Below, in pieces: positions 26,279 through 34,207 of a stretch of 34,207 nucleotides of DNA (positions within the stretch are counted from its first letter, which is position 1; each line of letters begins with the position of its first letter). The translations under genes were made by a program, and so were the position numbers. The DNA is taken from assembly GCA_937892095.1 (NCBI GenBank), contig CALAVC010000227.1, positions 1-34,207 on the forward strand, given 5' to 3'. The stretch comes from an uncultured Bacteroidales bacterium (GTDB taxonomy: Bacteria > Bacteroidota > Bacteroidia > Bacteroidales > Marinilabiliaceae). Under the pieces are notes generated by a model that was given only the letters and a program-made list of their open reading frames with translations, had not been told where the DNA came from and did not search any database.

Positions 26279-27082
26279 CTACTTAACAATTTCGAGCAGT
26301 TCGAGAGTAAAGATAAGAGTTGCGTTCGGACCAATCTTGGCGCCACCGCCACGCTCGCCATAAGCAAGTTCTGCGGGGATGTAGAGTTCCCACTTGGAGC
26401 CAACAGGCATCATCTGCAAAGCCTCTTGCCAACCCTTTATCAGGCCACCTACAGCAAAGGTCGCAGGCTCGCCGTCTTTTGTCTCGTCGAACACATCACC
26501 ATTAAGCAGAGTGCCACGATAGTTGCACTTTACACGATCAGTAGACTTAGGCACTGCTCCATTACCCTTAGTAATGACTTTGTATTGCAGACCCGACTCT
26601 GTTGTCGTAACGCCTTCTTTGGCTGCATTGTCGGCAAGGAATGCTTGTCCTTCTGCAAGATTCTTAGCTGCCAATGCATCGTTGACTTTCTTTTCTTCGG
26701 CACGCTTTGCAGCCACCTTATCATTCAGCAGTTTCTCTGCTTCTTCTGGGGTGAAAAGCATCTTTTCGCCAGAAAGTTGCTTGCTAAATGCTGTCATGAA
26801 CACATCGGTATAAATGGTGTCCAACTGCATCTTGACACCATTGATGTAGTTCTCAGAGAGCTTGCTATTGGCAAACACTGCTGCCAGAGCTTTGGTGTTG
26901 ATAGTATCGAATGGCAGTTGGCTCAAGAACTGCATCTCAACACCCTTACCAACAAGCGAACCAAGTGCATAGCTTATGCTATCTTGCTTTAGGTCGTGCG
27001 ACGGATTAGTGCCAATGCCGTCCGACTGACATGCTGTAGCAAGGGTAGCTACCGATGCCAGACCAAGAAATAACTTTTTCAT
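26279..27082 (-). CDS. FKBP-type peptidyl-prolyl cis-trans isomerase, lipoprotein (Mip/FkpA-like)
   Basis: Folding catalyst acting on periplasmic or surface proteins. Of 267 residues, the first 18 form a lipoprotein signal (lipobox ATAC, lipidated Cys18). Residues about 30-170 form the helical dimerisation region seen in Mip and FkpA, with DSISYALGSLVGKGVEMQFL, and a Lys/Glu-rich stalk near 115-150. The FKBP domain occupies about 165-267: SGLQYKVITKGNG, NYRGTLLNGDVFDET, FAVGGLIKGWQEALQMMPVG and IPAELAYGERG, with the aromatic pocket residues retained. A second FKBP gene lies 29 bases upstream, probably in the same operon. Confidence 0.92.
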   Translation of the reverse strand: MKKLFLGLASVATLATACQSDGIGTNPSHDLKQDSISYALGSLVGKGVEMQFLSQLPFDTINTKALAAVFANSKLSENYINGVKMQLDTIYTDVFMTAFSKQLSGEKMLFTPEEAEKLLNDKVAAKRAEEKKVNDALAAKNLAEGQAFLADNAAKEGVTTTESGLQYKVITKGNGAVPKSTDRVKCNYRGTLLNGDVFDETKDGEPATFAVGGLIKGWQEALQMMPVGSKWELYIPAELAYGERGGGAKIGPNATLIFTLELLEIVK

Positions 27083-27111
27083 CGTTGAAAATGTATTGTG
27101 ATGTTTGTATG

Positions 27112-27696
27112 TTACAATATGTCGAGAAGCTCAACCTCGAAGATTAGCGTTGAGTATGGCGGAATGCTATTGCCTGCGCCACGTGCACCATAGCCCAATT
27201 CATACGGGATGAAAAGTTTCCACTTAGAGCCGACAGGCATTAGTTGCAAAGCCTCGACCCAGCCTGCTATGACACCATTTACTGGGAAATCGGCTGGCTG
27301 ACCACGTCGTACCGATGAGTCGAAAACTGTGCCGTCAATCAGTGTGCCATGATAGTGGCAACGTACGGTATCTGTAGCCTTAGGTTTCTTACCCTTTCCC
27401 TCTGTCAAGACCTCGTATTGCAAACCACTTGCAAGAGTCTTAACCTCAGCTCGTGTGCCATTGGCTGCTAGGAATGCCTTGCCATCGTCTATGGCAGTCT
27501 TGTTTTGTTTTTCTTCGAGTTCGGTAAAATATTTATTGAGCAACATTCCAGCCTCGCGCTGGTCAATCTTTGGCTTATCGCCCGAGAGGACTGCTTTCAG
27601 CCCCTCAAAGAGGTCGTCCATGTTAATGTCCGTTGCACCCGTTTGTTGCAAATTGGCACCTATGTTCATGCCAAGAGCATAGCTTGTCTTGTCCAC
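27112..27696 (-). CDS. FKBP-type peptidyl-prolyl cis-trans isomerase without signal peptide
   Basis: Isomerase of 194 residues with the same plan as its downstream neighbour, a helical N-terminal region (DKTSYALGMNIGANLQQTG) and an FKBP domain (about 95-194: SGLQYEVLTEGKG, HYHGTLIDGTVFDSS, ELGYGARGAGNSIPPYSTLI), but with no signal or lipobox, so likely cytoplasmic. The start codon is GTG at 27696-27694, the first codon of the recognisable MDKTSYALG block and 30-40 bases after a good promoter. The pair probably arose by duplication and then diverged in localisation. Confidence 0.9.
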   Translation of the reverse strand: MDKTSYALGMNIGANLQQTGATDINMDDLFEGLKAVLSGDKPKIDQREAGMLLNKYFTELEEKQNKTAIDDGKAFLAANGTRAEVKTLASGLQYEVLTEGKGKKPKATDTVRCHYHGTLIDGTVFDSSVRRGQPADFPVNGVIAGWVEALQLMPVGSKWKLFIPYELGYGARGAGNSIPPYSTLIFEVELLDIL

Positions 27697-27732
27697 GTGT
27701 GTAGCTATTGTATTATGATTAATTTAGTCTTG

Positions 27733-27762
27733 CAAAGTTAGTGAAAATTAACGTGGTGCAAT
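27733..27762 (-). promoter_or_regulatory. Promoter for the FKBP gene pair
   Basis: On the - strand TAACTTTG (27740-27733) matches the -7 consensus exactly. ATTG at 27762-27759, 18 bases further upstream, is a three-of-four -33 element. It overlaps the 3' end of the PfkB kinase gene and should start transcripts near 27727, about 30 bases before the GTG start. Confidence 0.6.
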
Positions 27763-28635
27763 ATAATTGTCGGTCGACAGACACACTTCAACAGCATAGT
27801 CGTTTCCCAACTGCATGGCACGAGCAATCTTTTCGGGATTCAAAGGTTCTCTATCGGACATAAGACCACAAACGACTCCCGCATTGAAGCTATCGCCAGC
27901 GCCAATGGTACTAATTGGTGTTATTGGTTTCGAAGCAACGTGCCATTCACCATTTGGCGAAAGTAGGTATGCGCCGTCGGCTCCACATGTACATATCAAG
28001 TAGGGGCAGAACTTCGACAGCCGACTGACATACAGATTTCGAAAGTCTGCAGTGCCATAAATATTATGAAAATCTTCGTCCGAACCCTTAACTATGGTCG
28101 ACATCATCATATTTTCTTCTATCGCAGGGCGCAGAATGTCTACCTCAGCAATGTGTGCCGACCTAAAATTTACATCGTAATACAACAATGAGTGCGCAGT
28201 GACTGCCTCTTGCAGCATTGCTTTTACAGAGCTTCGAATATTGGGGTTAACAGCGAAGTAAGAGCCATAAAGGACTACGTCGTCCTCTGTCGCCGAAAGC
28301 GATATTATAGGCATCGTACGAGCGTTATAGTGGTCCTTGTAGAACTGATAGTGAGCATTTCGACTTTCGTCTAAAAAAGCGAGAGATAACGGGCTATGCA
28401 TATCTTTTTGCACATATAGTCCACTATCGTCGACTCCATTCTGACGCAAAAAACTTGCAATGATACTCCCAACCTTGTCATCGCCTACCTCGCTTGCAAA
28501 GAAAGCCTTCTTCCCCGAACGCCCAATAGATATGATGGCATTAAATGCTGAACCACCTGGCACAGCCGCCAGTGGCTTATTGCTTGTGTCGAAGACTATG
28601 TCAAAAACGGTTTCACCTATGCCAATTGCTCTCAT
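27748..28635 (-). CDS. PfkB-family carbohydrate kinase (fructokinase-like)
   Basis: Ribokinase-fold sugar kinase of 295 residues that phosphorylates a small sugar, perhaps fructose, with ATP. The N-terminal GIGETVFDIVF and glycine-rich PGGSAFNAIISIGRSG match PfkB signature 1, and TIGAGDSFNAGVVCGL (near 245) is signature 2, containing the catalytic Asp of GAGD. Substrate-side residues cannot be assigned securely. It follows the ABC-F gene by 21 bases on the same strand and precedes the FKBP promoter. Adenosine or other kinase activities remain possible. Confidence 0.88.
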   Translation of the reverse strand: MRAIGIGETVFDIVFDTSNKPLAAVPGGSAFNAIISIGRSGKKAFFASEVGDDKVGSIIASFLRQNGVDDSGLYVQKDMHSPLSLAFLDESRNAHYQFYKDHYNARTMPIISLSATEDDVVLYGSYFAVNPNIRSSVKAMLQEAVTAHSLLYYDVNFRSAHIAEVDILRPAIEENMMMSTIVKGSDEDFHNIYGTADFRNLYVSRLSKFCPYLICTCGADGAYLLSPNGEWHVASKPITPISTIGAGDSFNAGVVCGLMSDREPLNPEKIARAMQLGNDYAVEVCLSTDNYIAPR

Positions 28636-28656
28636 ACCAGTCTGTTCTACAAGTTG

Positions 28657-30546
28657 TTAATTACCTATTTCGCTAAGTTCGAGCCAACGCAGTTCTTTTT
28701 CATCGATGGCTTCTTTCACACGTGAATATTCCTCGCTAAGCTCAACAATCTTGCTTGGCTCCACGTTTCCACCCGACATCAAAGCCTCCAATTCTTCTCG
28801 TCTCGCATTGAGCTTTGGCAGTTCAGCCTCTATGGCTTCAAACTCCCGACGCTCAGCGTAGGTCATTTTAACAGTCTTGTTTTTCTGTTTCTCGACTTTA
28901 TATATTGCTTGCTTATTTTCTGCTGCCGAATCTTTACGAGTCTCCTCCTTTGCCTGTTGCTTGTTCCAATATAAATATTCTGAATAATTACCCGGGAAAT
29001 CTTTTACCGAACCATGCTCATCGGTGCCAAGAACAAAGAGGTGTTCTGCAATTTTGTCGACAAAATATCTGTCGTGCGACACGACAACAACCGTCCCACC
29101 AAACGAAGTCAAGTAGTCTTCGAGCACGTTGAGCGAAAGTATGTCAAGATCGTTCGTTGGCTCGTCGAGAATGAGGAAATTGGGGTTACGCATAAGCACT
29201 GTCAGCATATAGAGTCGCTTACGTTCCCCTCCCGACAGACTTCCAACACGAACGTGGTGTAACTCGTTAGGAAACAAGAACTTACGCAAGAATTGAGCTG
29301 CAGGCAGCGTGCGCCCACCGCCAGATTCCACTTGGTCGGCTATATCTTCAATGACTTCGAGCACCGTCTTATCGTCGGGCACACTTATGCCACCCTGTCG
29401 ATAATATCCCACAACAAGCGTTTCGCCCATCTCTATGCGTCCTGCATCAGGAGCAAGATTACCAGTAAGTACATTTAGCAACGTCGACTTACCTGTGCCG
29501 TTTTTGCCGACAAGAGCTACTCGCTCGCCACGTGCGAATTTGTAGCTAAAATTGCCAAAAAGTGTCTTACCATCAAATTTTTTGCTGATGTCAAACGCAT
29601 CGACAACCTTTCGACCAAGACGACTGCTGTCGAATTCTAACGAAAAACTGCGTCCTTCGGTAGTTTTCTTGGCTTTCTCTTGCAACTTATCAAACGCATC
29701 GATACGATACTGAGCTTTCGTGCCACGAGCCTGCGGCTGACGATTTATCCACTCCTGCTCCCGACGCAAAAGGTTACGAGCCTTGTCAGCTTCTGCGTTA
29801 CGAGTGTCTATGCGTTCTTGGCGTTTCTGCAAATAATAGGCATAGTTGCCTGCGTACGAATATATCTGACAGTTGTCAAGTTCTATAATTTCATTACATA
29901 CCCGATCGAGAAAATATCGATCGTGAGTTACCATAAACACTGTAGCCGACGACCGACTAAGATATTCTTCGAGCCATTCGATAATCTCGACATCTAAATG
30001 GTTTGTGGGCTCATCGAGAATCAAAAAGTCGGGTTCTGAAAGCAAAAGCGAAGCAATGGCGACACGCTTTCGTTGCCCACCCGATAGCTCCGAAGTCTTC
30101 TTGCCAAAATTGTCGATATATAGCCTACCGAGCATTTGCTTGGCACGGCTTTCATAGTCCCAAGCTTTCAGTGCATCCATTTGCTCAATGAGCTTTGGCA
30201 AGGCTGCTTCATCGTTTTCTGACAAAGCTTTTTCGTACAGACTAACCACTTGCGCAGTTTCGTTGTCCGACGCAAATATCTGTTGCAAAACAGTTAGTTC
30301 AGGATCCATTTCTGGCTCCTGCTGCAACCAACCTACGCGTATGTTATCATTCCAGACGATCTTACCAGCGTCGGGCATCATACGCCCAGCCAACATGCTC
30401 AACAATGTCGACTTGCCAGCACCATTGCGTGCCACAAGTGCCACTTTTTGTCCCTGACTAATGCCAAAACTTATATTGTCGAACATCAGCACATCGCCCC
30501 AACGATAGCTTAGGTTTTCGACCGAAAGATAATTCACTGTTACCAT
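28657..30546 (-). CDS. ABC-F family ATPase (Uup-like)
   Basis: Cytoplasmic ribosome-associated or DNA-related ABC-F protein, not a transporter since it has no membrane segments. The 629-residue product has two ATPase domains. Domain 1 has Walker A ARNGAGKST, signature SELSGGQRKR and Walker B FLILDEPTNHLD. Domain 2 has GKNGTGKST, SLSGGERKR and FLILDEPTNDLD. A Lys/Glu-rich coiled-coil C-terminal domain (about 545-629) is the Uup-type tail. ATG 30546 is chosen over an upstream start at 30609 because it opens with MVTVNYLSVENLSYRW and overlaps the GNAT stop by one base (TAATG). Confidence 0.92.
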   Translation of the reverse strand: MVTVNYLSVENLSYRWGDVLMFDNISFGISQGQKVALVARNGAGKSTLLSMLAGRMMPDAGKIVWNDNIRVGWLQQEPEMDPELTVLQQIFASDNETAQVVSLYEKALSENDEAALPKLIEQMDALKAWDYESRAKQMLGRLYIDNFGKKTSELSGGQRKRVAIASLLLSEPDFLILDEPTNHLDVEIIEWLEEYLSRSSATVFMVTHDRYFLDRVCNEIIELDNCQIYSYAGNYAYYLQKRQERIDTRNAEADKARNLLRREQEWINRQPQARGTKAQYRIDAFDKLQEKAKKTTEGRSFSLEFDSSRLGRKVVDAFDISKKFDGKTLFGNFSYKFARGERVALVGKNGTGKSTLLNVLTGNLAPDAGRIEMGETLVVGYYRQGGISVPDDKTVLEVIEDIADQVESGGGRTLPAAQFLRKFLFPNELHHVRVGSLSGGERKRLYMLTVLMRNPNFLILDEPTNDLDILSLNVLEDYLTSFGGTVVVVSHDRYFVDKIAEHLFVLGTDEHGSVKDFPGNYSEYLYWNKQQAKEETRKDSAAENKQAIYKVEKQKNKTVKMTYAERREFEAIEAELPKLNARREELEALMSGGNVEPSKIVELSEEYSRVKEAIDEKELRWLELSEIGN

Positions 30547-31064
30547 TATACTACAAATGTTTTTTGGTAGACGAGCATGTCTACACGTCCCGAAATTCGA
30601 TGTAGCCACCGACGAAGCGTCCCCACATGCTCGTAGCCAAGTTTTTCAAACAGACATAGGCTCGCATGGTTGTCAGCAGCAATTGTTATCTTGATATTCT
30701 TTACCGACAAGATGTCGCAGACATACTTTTCAAGTTTAAGTAGCGCACACATGCCATAGCCACACCTGCGATGTGCACGATCTATTAACAAGCCGAACGA
30801 GCAATTGCCATTTAGCGGGTCAAAATCAAAAATGTCTATGCAACCAATCGTTACTCCGTCACTGTTGTCTATCATAAATCGCTTCTGACGAGTCTGCCAA
30901 ATGTCGGCCGTCGATTCTTCAATAAACAGACGTATGTCGCTCAACGAAAGTGGCCACTGCGCTGCCAACCCAGTGGCGAATGTCTCTGTGTCGTTTTCCC
31001 ATACGTATAGCAAATCTGCATCGGATGGCTCAAGAGCCCGCAGACAAACTTGCTTGTCTTTCAT
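30546..31064 (-). CDS. GNAT-family N-acetyltransferase (RimJ/RimL-like)
   Basis: Acetyl-CoA-dependent acetyltransferase of 172 residues. The sequence LRALEPSDADLLYVWENDTE at the N terminus, IGCIDIFDFDPLNGNCSFGL in the middle, and the acetyl-CoA-binding loop HRRCGYGMCALLKLEKY are typical of RimJ/RimL-like GNATs, which acetylate protein N termini or small amines. ATG 31064 was preferred over GTG and TTG two codons upstream. It sits between the PD40/SPOR gene (26 bases upstream) and the ABC-F gene (1-base overlap). The substrate is unknown. Confidence 0.87.
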   Translation of the reverse strand: MKDKQVCLRALEPSDADLLYVWENDTETFATGLAAQWPLSLSDIRLFIEESTADIWQTRQKRFMIDNSDGVTIGCIDIFDFDPLNGNCSFGLLIDRAHRRCGYGMCALLKLEKYVCDILSVKNIKITIAADNHASLCLFEKLGYEHVGTLRRWLHRISGRVDMLVYQKTFVV

Positions 31065-31090
31065 CACCAAGCCGCCCGAATTGCCTATGC

Positions 31091-33064
31091 TTATTTCTTA
31101 ATAAATCTCAAATATTGCTTTCCTCGGCGCGAAAAAGAATCTTTATATGGCGTATTGCGACGAATCTTTTCTTGCTCTTTGACGGCTTCAGAATACGAAG
31201 AGTAGGCTCCGTAGCTATATACGAACCAGCCATCTTTGTAGCGATATTCGGCCACATTATCCTTGTCCAACTTTCGAAGTTGTTCGGGACGAAGTCTCTT
31301 GCGAAGCGACATAATCTGCACCGTGTAAGGATTTTCATCGGTTGTTATCCACGACTTCCACACGCTGGGTTCGCCATCTTCGACACCTATCTGCCTATTT
31401 AGACTAACGACTGAAAACAAGTCGTCGGTATCTTCATGATGAATACCCGTCTTAGGGAATACAATAGGCTCAAGTTCCAACGGATTCTGACGAGCAAAAT
31501 AGCTATCGGACTTCTTCGTCGACACCTCCAAACGTACAGTATCATTGCCACTGACAGCTACAATGTCATAATCCATTCCCGACTCTACAATCTCTATAAA
31601 TCGGCTCGTCTTTTTCTGAGGATGCCCCAAACCTACCATTTTACCATTCTTATCGAACGTCGTTATTGTAACACAATCCATATTGTCGGCTTCGACAAGT
31701 GCTGCAAGCAAAGTCATACGGTTTTGCTCTGGTTGCTCATATTCAACCTCGTAGATGTCATACGAAGGAGTCTCACCTTAGGTATAGCGTATGCTAGCAT
31801 AGAAAGCTCTATCGCGGTCTACCGACGGCGCAAAATAAAAGTCATCATCGGGCGAATTGATAGGAAAACCTATATTCTTTGCAGCCTCGAACACTCCACT
31901 TTCGTTCTGTGGCGAGTAGAAGATGTCATACCCACCCATGGTGTTATGCCCATTAGAACTAAAATATAGCACACGAGATAGCTCATGAAAGACGGGAGCG
32001 TCTTCATCGCTCTCTGTGTTTACTCCCGGACCCAAGTTCAGTGGCTCACCCCATTGTCCATTGGGCAGTCGGCGCGACCTATAAATGTCTCGCCCTCCAT
32101 AACCACCCGGAGCATCGGACGAAATATATAACTCTTGCCCATCGGTCGTCACGAAAGCATTTTGTTCGTCAAAAAGAGTATTGACGGGTGCTGGCAATTT
32201 TTCGGCAGGCAGCCACTTACCATTCTCATCGCACTTCGACACGTAAATATCACCATCATGACAAAGATATAGTTCTTTGCCATCGCCTGAAACAGACGTA
32301 ACAGTTTCTTGTCCTCGTCCAGACTTGCTATCTACAATGAGGTCGCGAATTTGCTCCACATCGCCCCAGTCACTACTATCCCACTTATTTCCTTTGCGGA
32401 CTGCACGATATACTGCTTCTTCAAACTGACCATCGTCAAAACGAACGCTTTGATCGGCATCCTTTTTCGGTCTGCGAGAAGTAAAATACATTGTATCTTC
32501 ATTGACCGTAAGCACGGGTCGATAATCATTCCAAACAGAGTTGACTTTATCACCAACCGACTGCAATGTAAGTTTTACAGGTGCTGACGTAAGCATTTTA
32601 GCATTGGCACACACCTCTCGTTCACGCGCCACAGCATCGGCAAAAACGCCATCATTGTCTCTACGCTCTATTTCATCGTAATATTGCAAAGCTTCGTCGG
32701 GGTTACCTGCCAACTGCTGCGCCTTACCCAAAGCAAGCAAGAGGTCTCCCTTACTTTCGTTCCAACGGTCGCGCTTATCGAGCTTACGCACCAAATTCAA
32801 AAAGTAGACAGCCGAGTCGGGATTTCCACTGCCATTGATGTAGCAGAGCCCCAAATTATACGCAATATCTATGTTTTCAGGATACTTGCTATGCAAACCG
32901 CGCAAATCGCATATAGCCAAACGATAATTTGTTCGTGATGCGTAGGTTAGCGCATCTTCATATTTCAACTTATCCTTATTGGAGAGCTTTTGAGCGTTCG
33001 CCTCTCCATGATTCATAGCGCAAAATGCCAGCAAAAGAGATGCGACAATAGCAAAGTTTTTCAC
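31091..33064 (-). pseudogene. TPR-PD40-SPOR-like envelope protein interrupted by an in-frame TAA
   Basis: Periplasmic or outer-membrane-associated protein. The first part (33064-31778, 428 residues) has a signal peptide (VKNFAIVASLLLAFCAMNHG) with GTG start, tetratricopeptide-like helices (about 30-150) and WD40/PD40-type beta-propeller repeats (VSGDGKELYLCHDGDIYVSK, GGYGGRDIYRSRR, GYDIFYSPQNESG). Codon 429 is TAA (31780-31778), but the same frame continues without a break as GETPSYDIYEVEYEQPEQNR and a C-terminal half that ends in a SPOR-like domain (PYTVQIMSLRKRLRPEQL, to the stop at 31091). A single base change would restore a 657-residue protein. Internal restart at ATG 31717 would lack the propeller. 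A role in envelope or peptidoglycan binding is inferred from the domains. Confidence 0.82.
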
Positions 33065-34152
33065 GTTTTAGAGTTTGGTGTGTGGCACAAAATTATCAAT
33101 TTTCTTTTTACCGAATGATAAATTTTATTATAAAGTATATATTTATTCTCATTAATATACTGCTCGTTAATTAAATTTTTCTTTCTGCTTCCGTTTATCC
33201 ATGTATTTGTGTAGTAAAGATAGCCGTTTTTGCTTATATCATGAATATATATATACCCGTTGAAATTTTCATAGTCAGATTTAGAATGCATAAATACATA
33301 TGGATAAATTTGATTATGTACTAATTGAACGTGCATATCTTTATTTGAGGGATTAGAACGAGTATGATAATTATATTCTACGATTGCCGGCGGGAAGTCA
33401 GATTTTAACAGCATAATCCCTGTAGACGGGTCAAAAGAAAAATACGCGTTACTCCAGTAATAATTTCCTGCTCCGTCGTAAAAATTTATATTAATTGTGT
33501 TGATGTATTTGACCTTCTCAAGCGGCATATAATCTTTAAAATCAATCTGCCAGAATTCCCCGGCTCGTTTTGCTTTCAAGTTATGGATTTTTTGCGAGTT
33601 TAACCTGAAGTAATAGCCGTTATCGTAGTTATCTTCAAGTGAAAAATTTTTATCTAAATCAAGATATGCGATTTCATTACCCAAGCAATAAAGAATAACA
33701 AGATTTGAACATGAGCTTAAATCAAGTCTAGAAAGTTTATTATTATTACAACGAAGTATTCTTAAATTTGAGCAGCCATTAATATTTAAGTCCGTTAATC
33801 TTTCATTATTTCCGCAATCTATACAATCCATAGATATACAGTCAGCAGCATTTACGCTTGAAAGAAAATTATTAGCTCCGATTTCGATTTGTTTAAGATC
33901 CTTAAGGCCGCCAATATCAAGACTCTTCAGGGCTGAACCTATAATAGTTATATATTCTAATGCATTACAGCCGTCAAGATTTAATTTTTCTAGGGGAGTA
34001 TTGAAAATATCAGGATCTTCGCCGCCCTCATGAAATATCTTGAACCAAAATTTTTTAAGAGATTTACAGCCGCTGAGATTTATTTCTGTCATTGAACGCG
34101 CATATACTTCGGGCAATGAAGTGCAGTTGCAACCAACAACTCGACAACTCAA
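33061..34152 (-). CDS. Leucine-rich-repeat protein, AT-rich, probably 5'-truncated
   Basis: A 363-codon frame with repeated Leu/Asn/Cys units typical of bacterial LRR proteins: MTEINLSGCKSLKKF, LEKLNLDGCNALEYI, LTDLNINGCSNLRILRCNNN and LSRLDLSSCSNLVILYCLGN (about residues 20-175), then a Tyr/Asn-rich non-repeat domain to the end. It has no signal peptide or start ATG: the frame opens with TTG 34152 and ATG 34092 is the first alternative. Several stops lie just upstream in this frame, so the native N terminus is probably missing. Base composition is far richer in A+T than the genes around it, suggesting foreign origin. Its TGA overlaps the GTG start of the PD40 gene by four bases. Confidence 0.6.
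   Translation of the reverse strand: MSCRVVGCNCTSLPEVYARSMTEINLSGCKSLKKFWFKIFHEGGEDPDIFNTPLEKLNLDGCNALEYITIIGSALKSLDIGGLKDLKQIEIGANNFLSSVNAADCISMDCIDCGNNERLTDLNINGCSNLRILRCNNNKLSRLDLSSCSNLVILYCLGNEIAYLDLDKNFSLEDNYDNGYYFRLNSQKIHNLKAKRAGEFWQIDFKDYMPLEKVKYINTININFYDGAGNYYWSNAYFSFDPSTGIMLLKSDFPPAIVEYNYHTRSNPSNKDMHVQLVHNQIYPYVFMHSKSDYENFNGYIYIHDISKNGYLYYTNTWINGSRKKNLINEQYINENKYILYNKIYHSVKRKLIILCHTPNSKT
33088..33095 (-). promoter_or_regulatory. Candidate -7 element for the PD40/SPOR gene
   Basis: TAATTTTG on the - strand is an exact TAnnTTTG match 24 bases before the GTG start at 33064, inside the end of the LRR frame. No convincing TTTG is found 19-21 bases further upstream (TTCG is too close), so only half of the promoter is supported. 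Confidence 0.4.
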
Positions 34153-34207
34153 ATTTAGATATTATGGTACGCGCTATGGTTATTACGAAAACATCACCGT
34201 CACAGAA
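34153..34207. other. Window-edge sequence upstream of the LRR frame
   Basis: No gene can be assigned. On the + strand the frame starting near 34142 reads protein-like residues to the edge (QLKFRYYGTRYGYYENITVT), and on the - strand one frame is also open. The edge is too close to decide which, if either, is coding. Confidence 0.3.

Noticed and set aside
26207..26992. 261-codon open frame on the + strand
   Set aside because: It lies antisense over the lipoprotein FKBP gene, whose domains are clear; its product has no recognisable features.
1..34207. CRISPR array, rRNA or tRNA genes, phage genes
   Set aside because: No regularly spaced short repeats, recognisable RNA gene signatures or phage structural or integration genes were found by eye; the search was not computational.

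Overview
The window looks like a chromosomal piece of a Bacteroidota genome, most likely order Bacteroidales (Prevotella or a close relative is a reasonable guess). The signs are promoters of the TTTG-N19-TAnnTTTG type, a UpxY-type NusG paralogue heading a surface-polysaccharide cluster, a FadL/hemin-receptor-type outer-membrane protein, a DUF2059 protein, paired FKBP isomerases and a GH127 arabinofuranosidase. No rRNA, tRNA, transposase, integrase or CRISPR array was found, and no gene-free stretch exceeds 300 bases.

Layout. 1-2025 (-): 3'-truncated GH127 beta-L-arabinofuranosidase. 2092-2949 (+): a good promoter driving the wreck of an outer-membrane beta-barrel gene. 2976-6403 (+): HlyD-type adaptor plus two ABC-2 permeases with no adjacent ATPase. 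6454-21203 (+): a polysaccharide operon running from a promoter and palindrome through upxY, ugd, licD-like, pyruvyltransferase-like, glycosyltransferase and wzy-like genes, modification genes and a large surface beta-helix protein to a strong hairpin terminator. 21264-22520 (+): trmH and an Lrp/AsnC regulator. 22637-26197 (+): low-complexity lipoprotein, FadL-type barrel and DUF2059 protein. 26279-34152 (-): two FKBPs, a PfkB kinase, an ABC-F ATPase, a GNAT acetyltransferase, a PD40/SPOR protein and an AT-rich leucine-rich-repeat gene.

How the genes work together. UpxY is expected to antiterminate transcription of the polysaccharide operon. Ugd supplies UDP-glucuronate. The LicD, pyruvyltransferase and acyltransferase homologues would decorate the glycan, the GT2 and GT4 enzymes would build the repeat unit, and the Wzy-like protein would polymerise it. 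No flippase, initiating sugar-phosphate transferase or Wza/Wzc export gene is present, so those must lie elsewhere.

The most notable feature is damage and rearrangement. An exact-looking 618-bp direct repeat (14077-14694 and 15621-16238) creates a truncated GT4 copy and brackets an extra GT2 gene plus the 3' end of a lost gene. Downstream, the acyltransferase gene carries a one-base frameshift and the next glycosyltransferase an in-frame TAG. Far away, the PD40/SPOR gene has an in-frame TAA. These may be real decay or variation, or assembly or sequencing errors. I see no clearly new biological system. The best candidates for follow-up are the repeat-bracketed segment, the palindrome overlapping the upxY promoter, and the beta-helix protein ending the operon.
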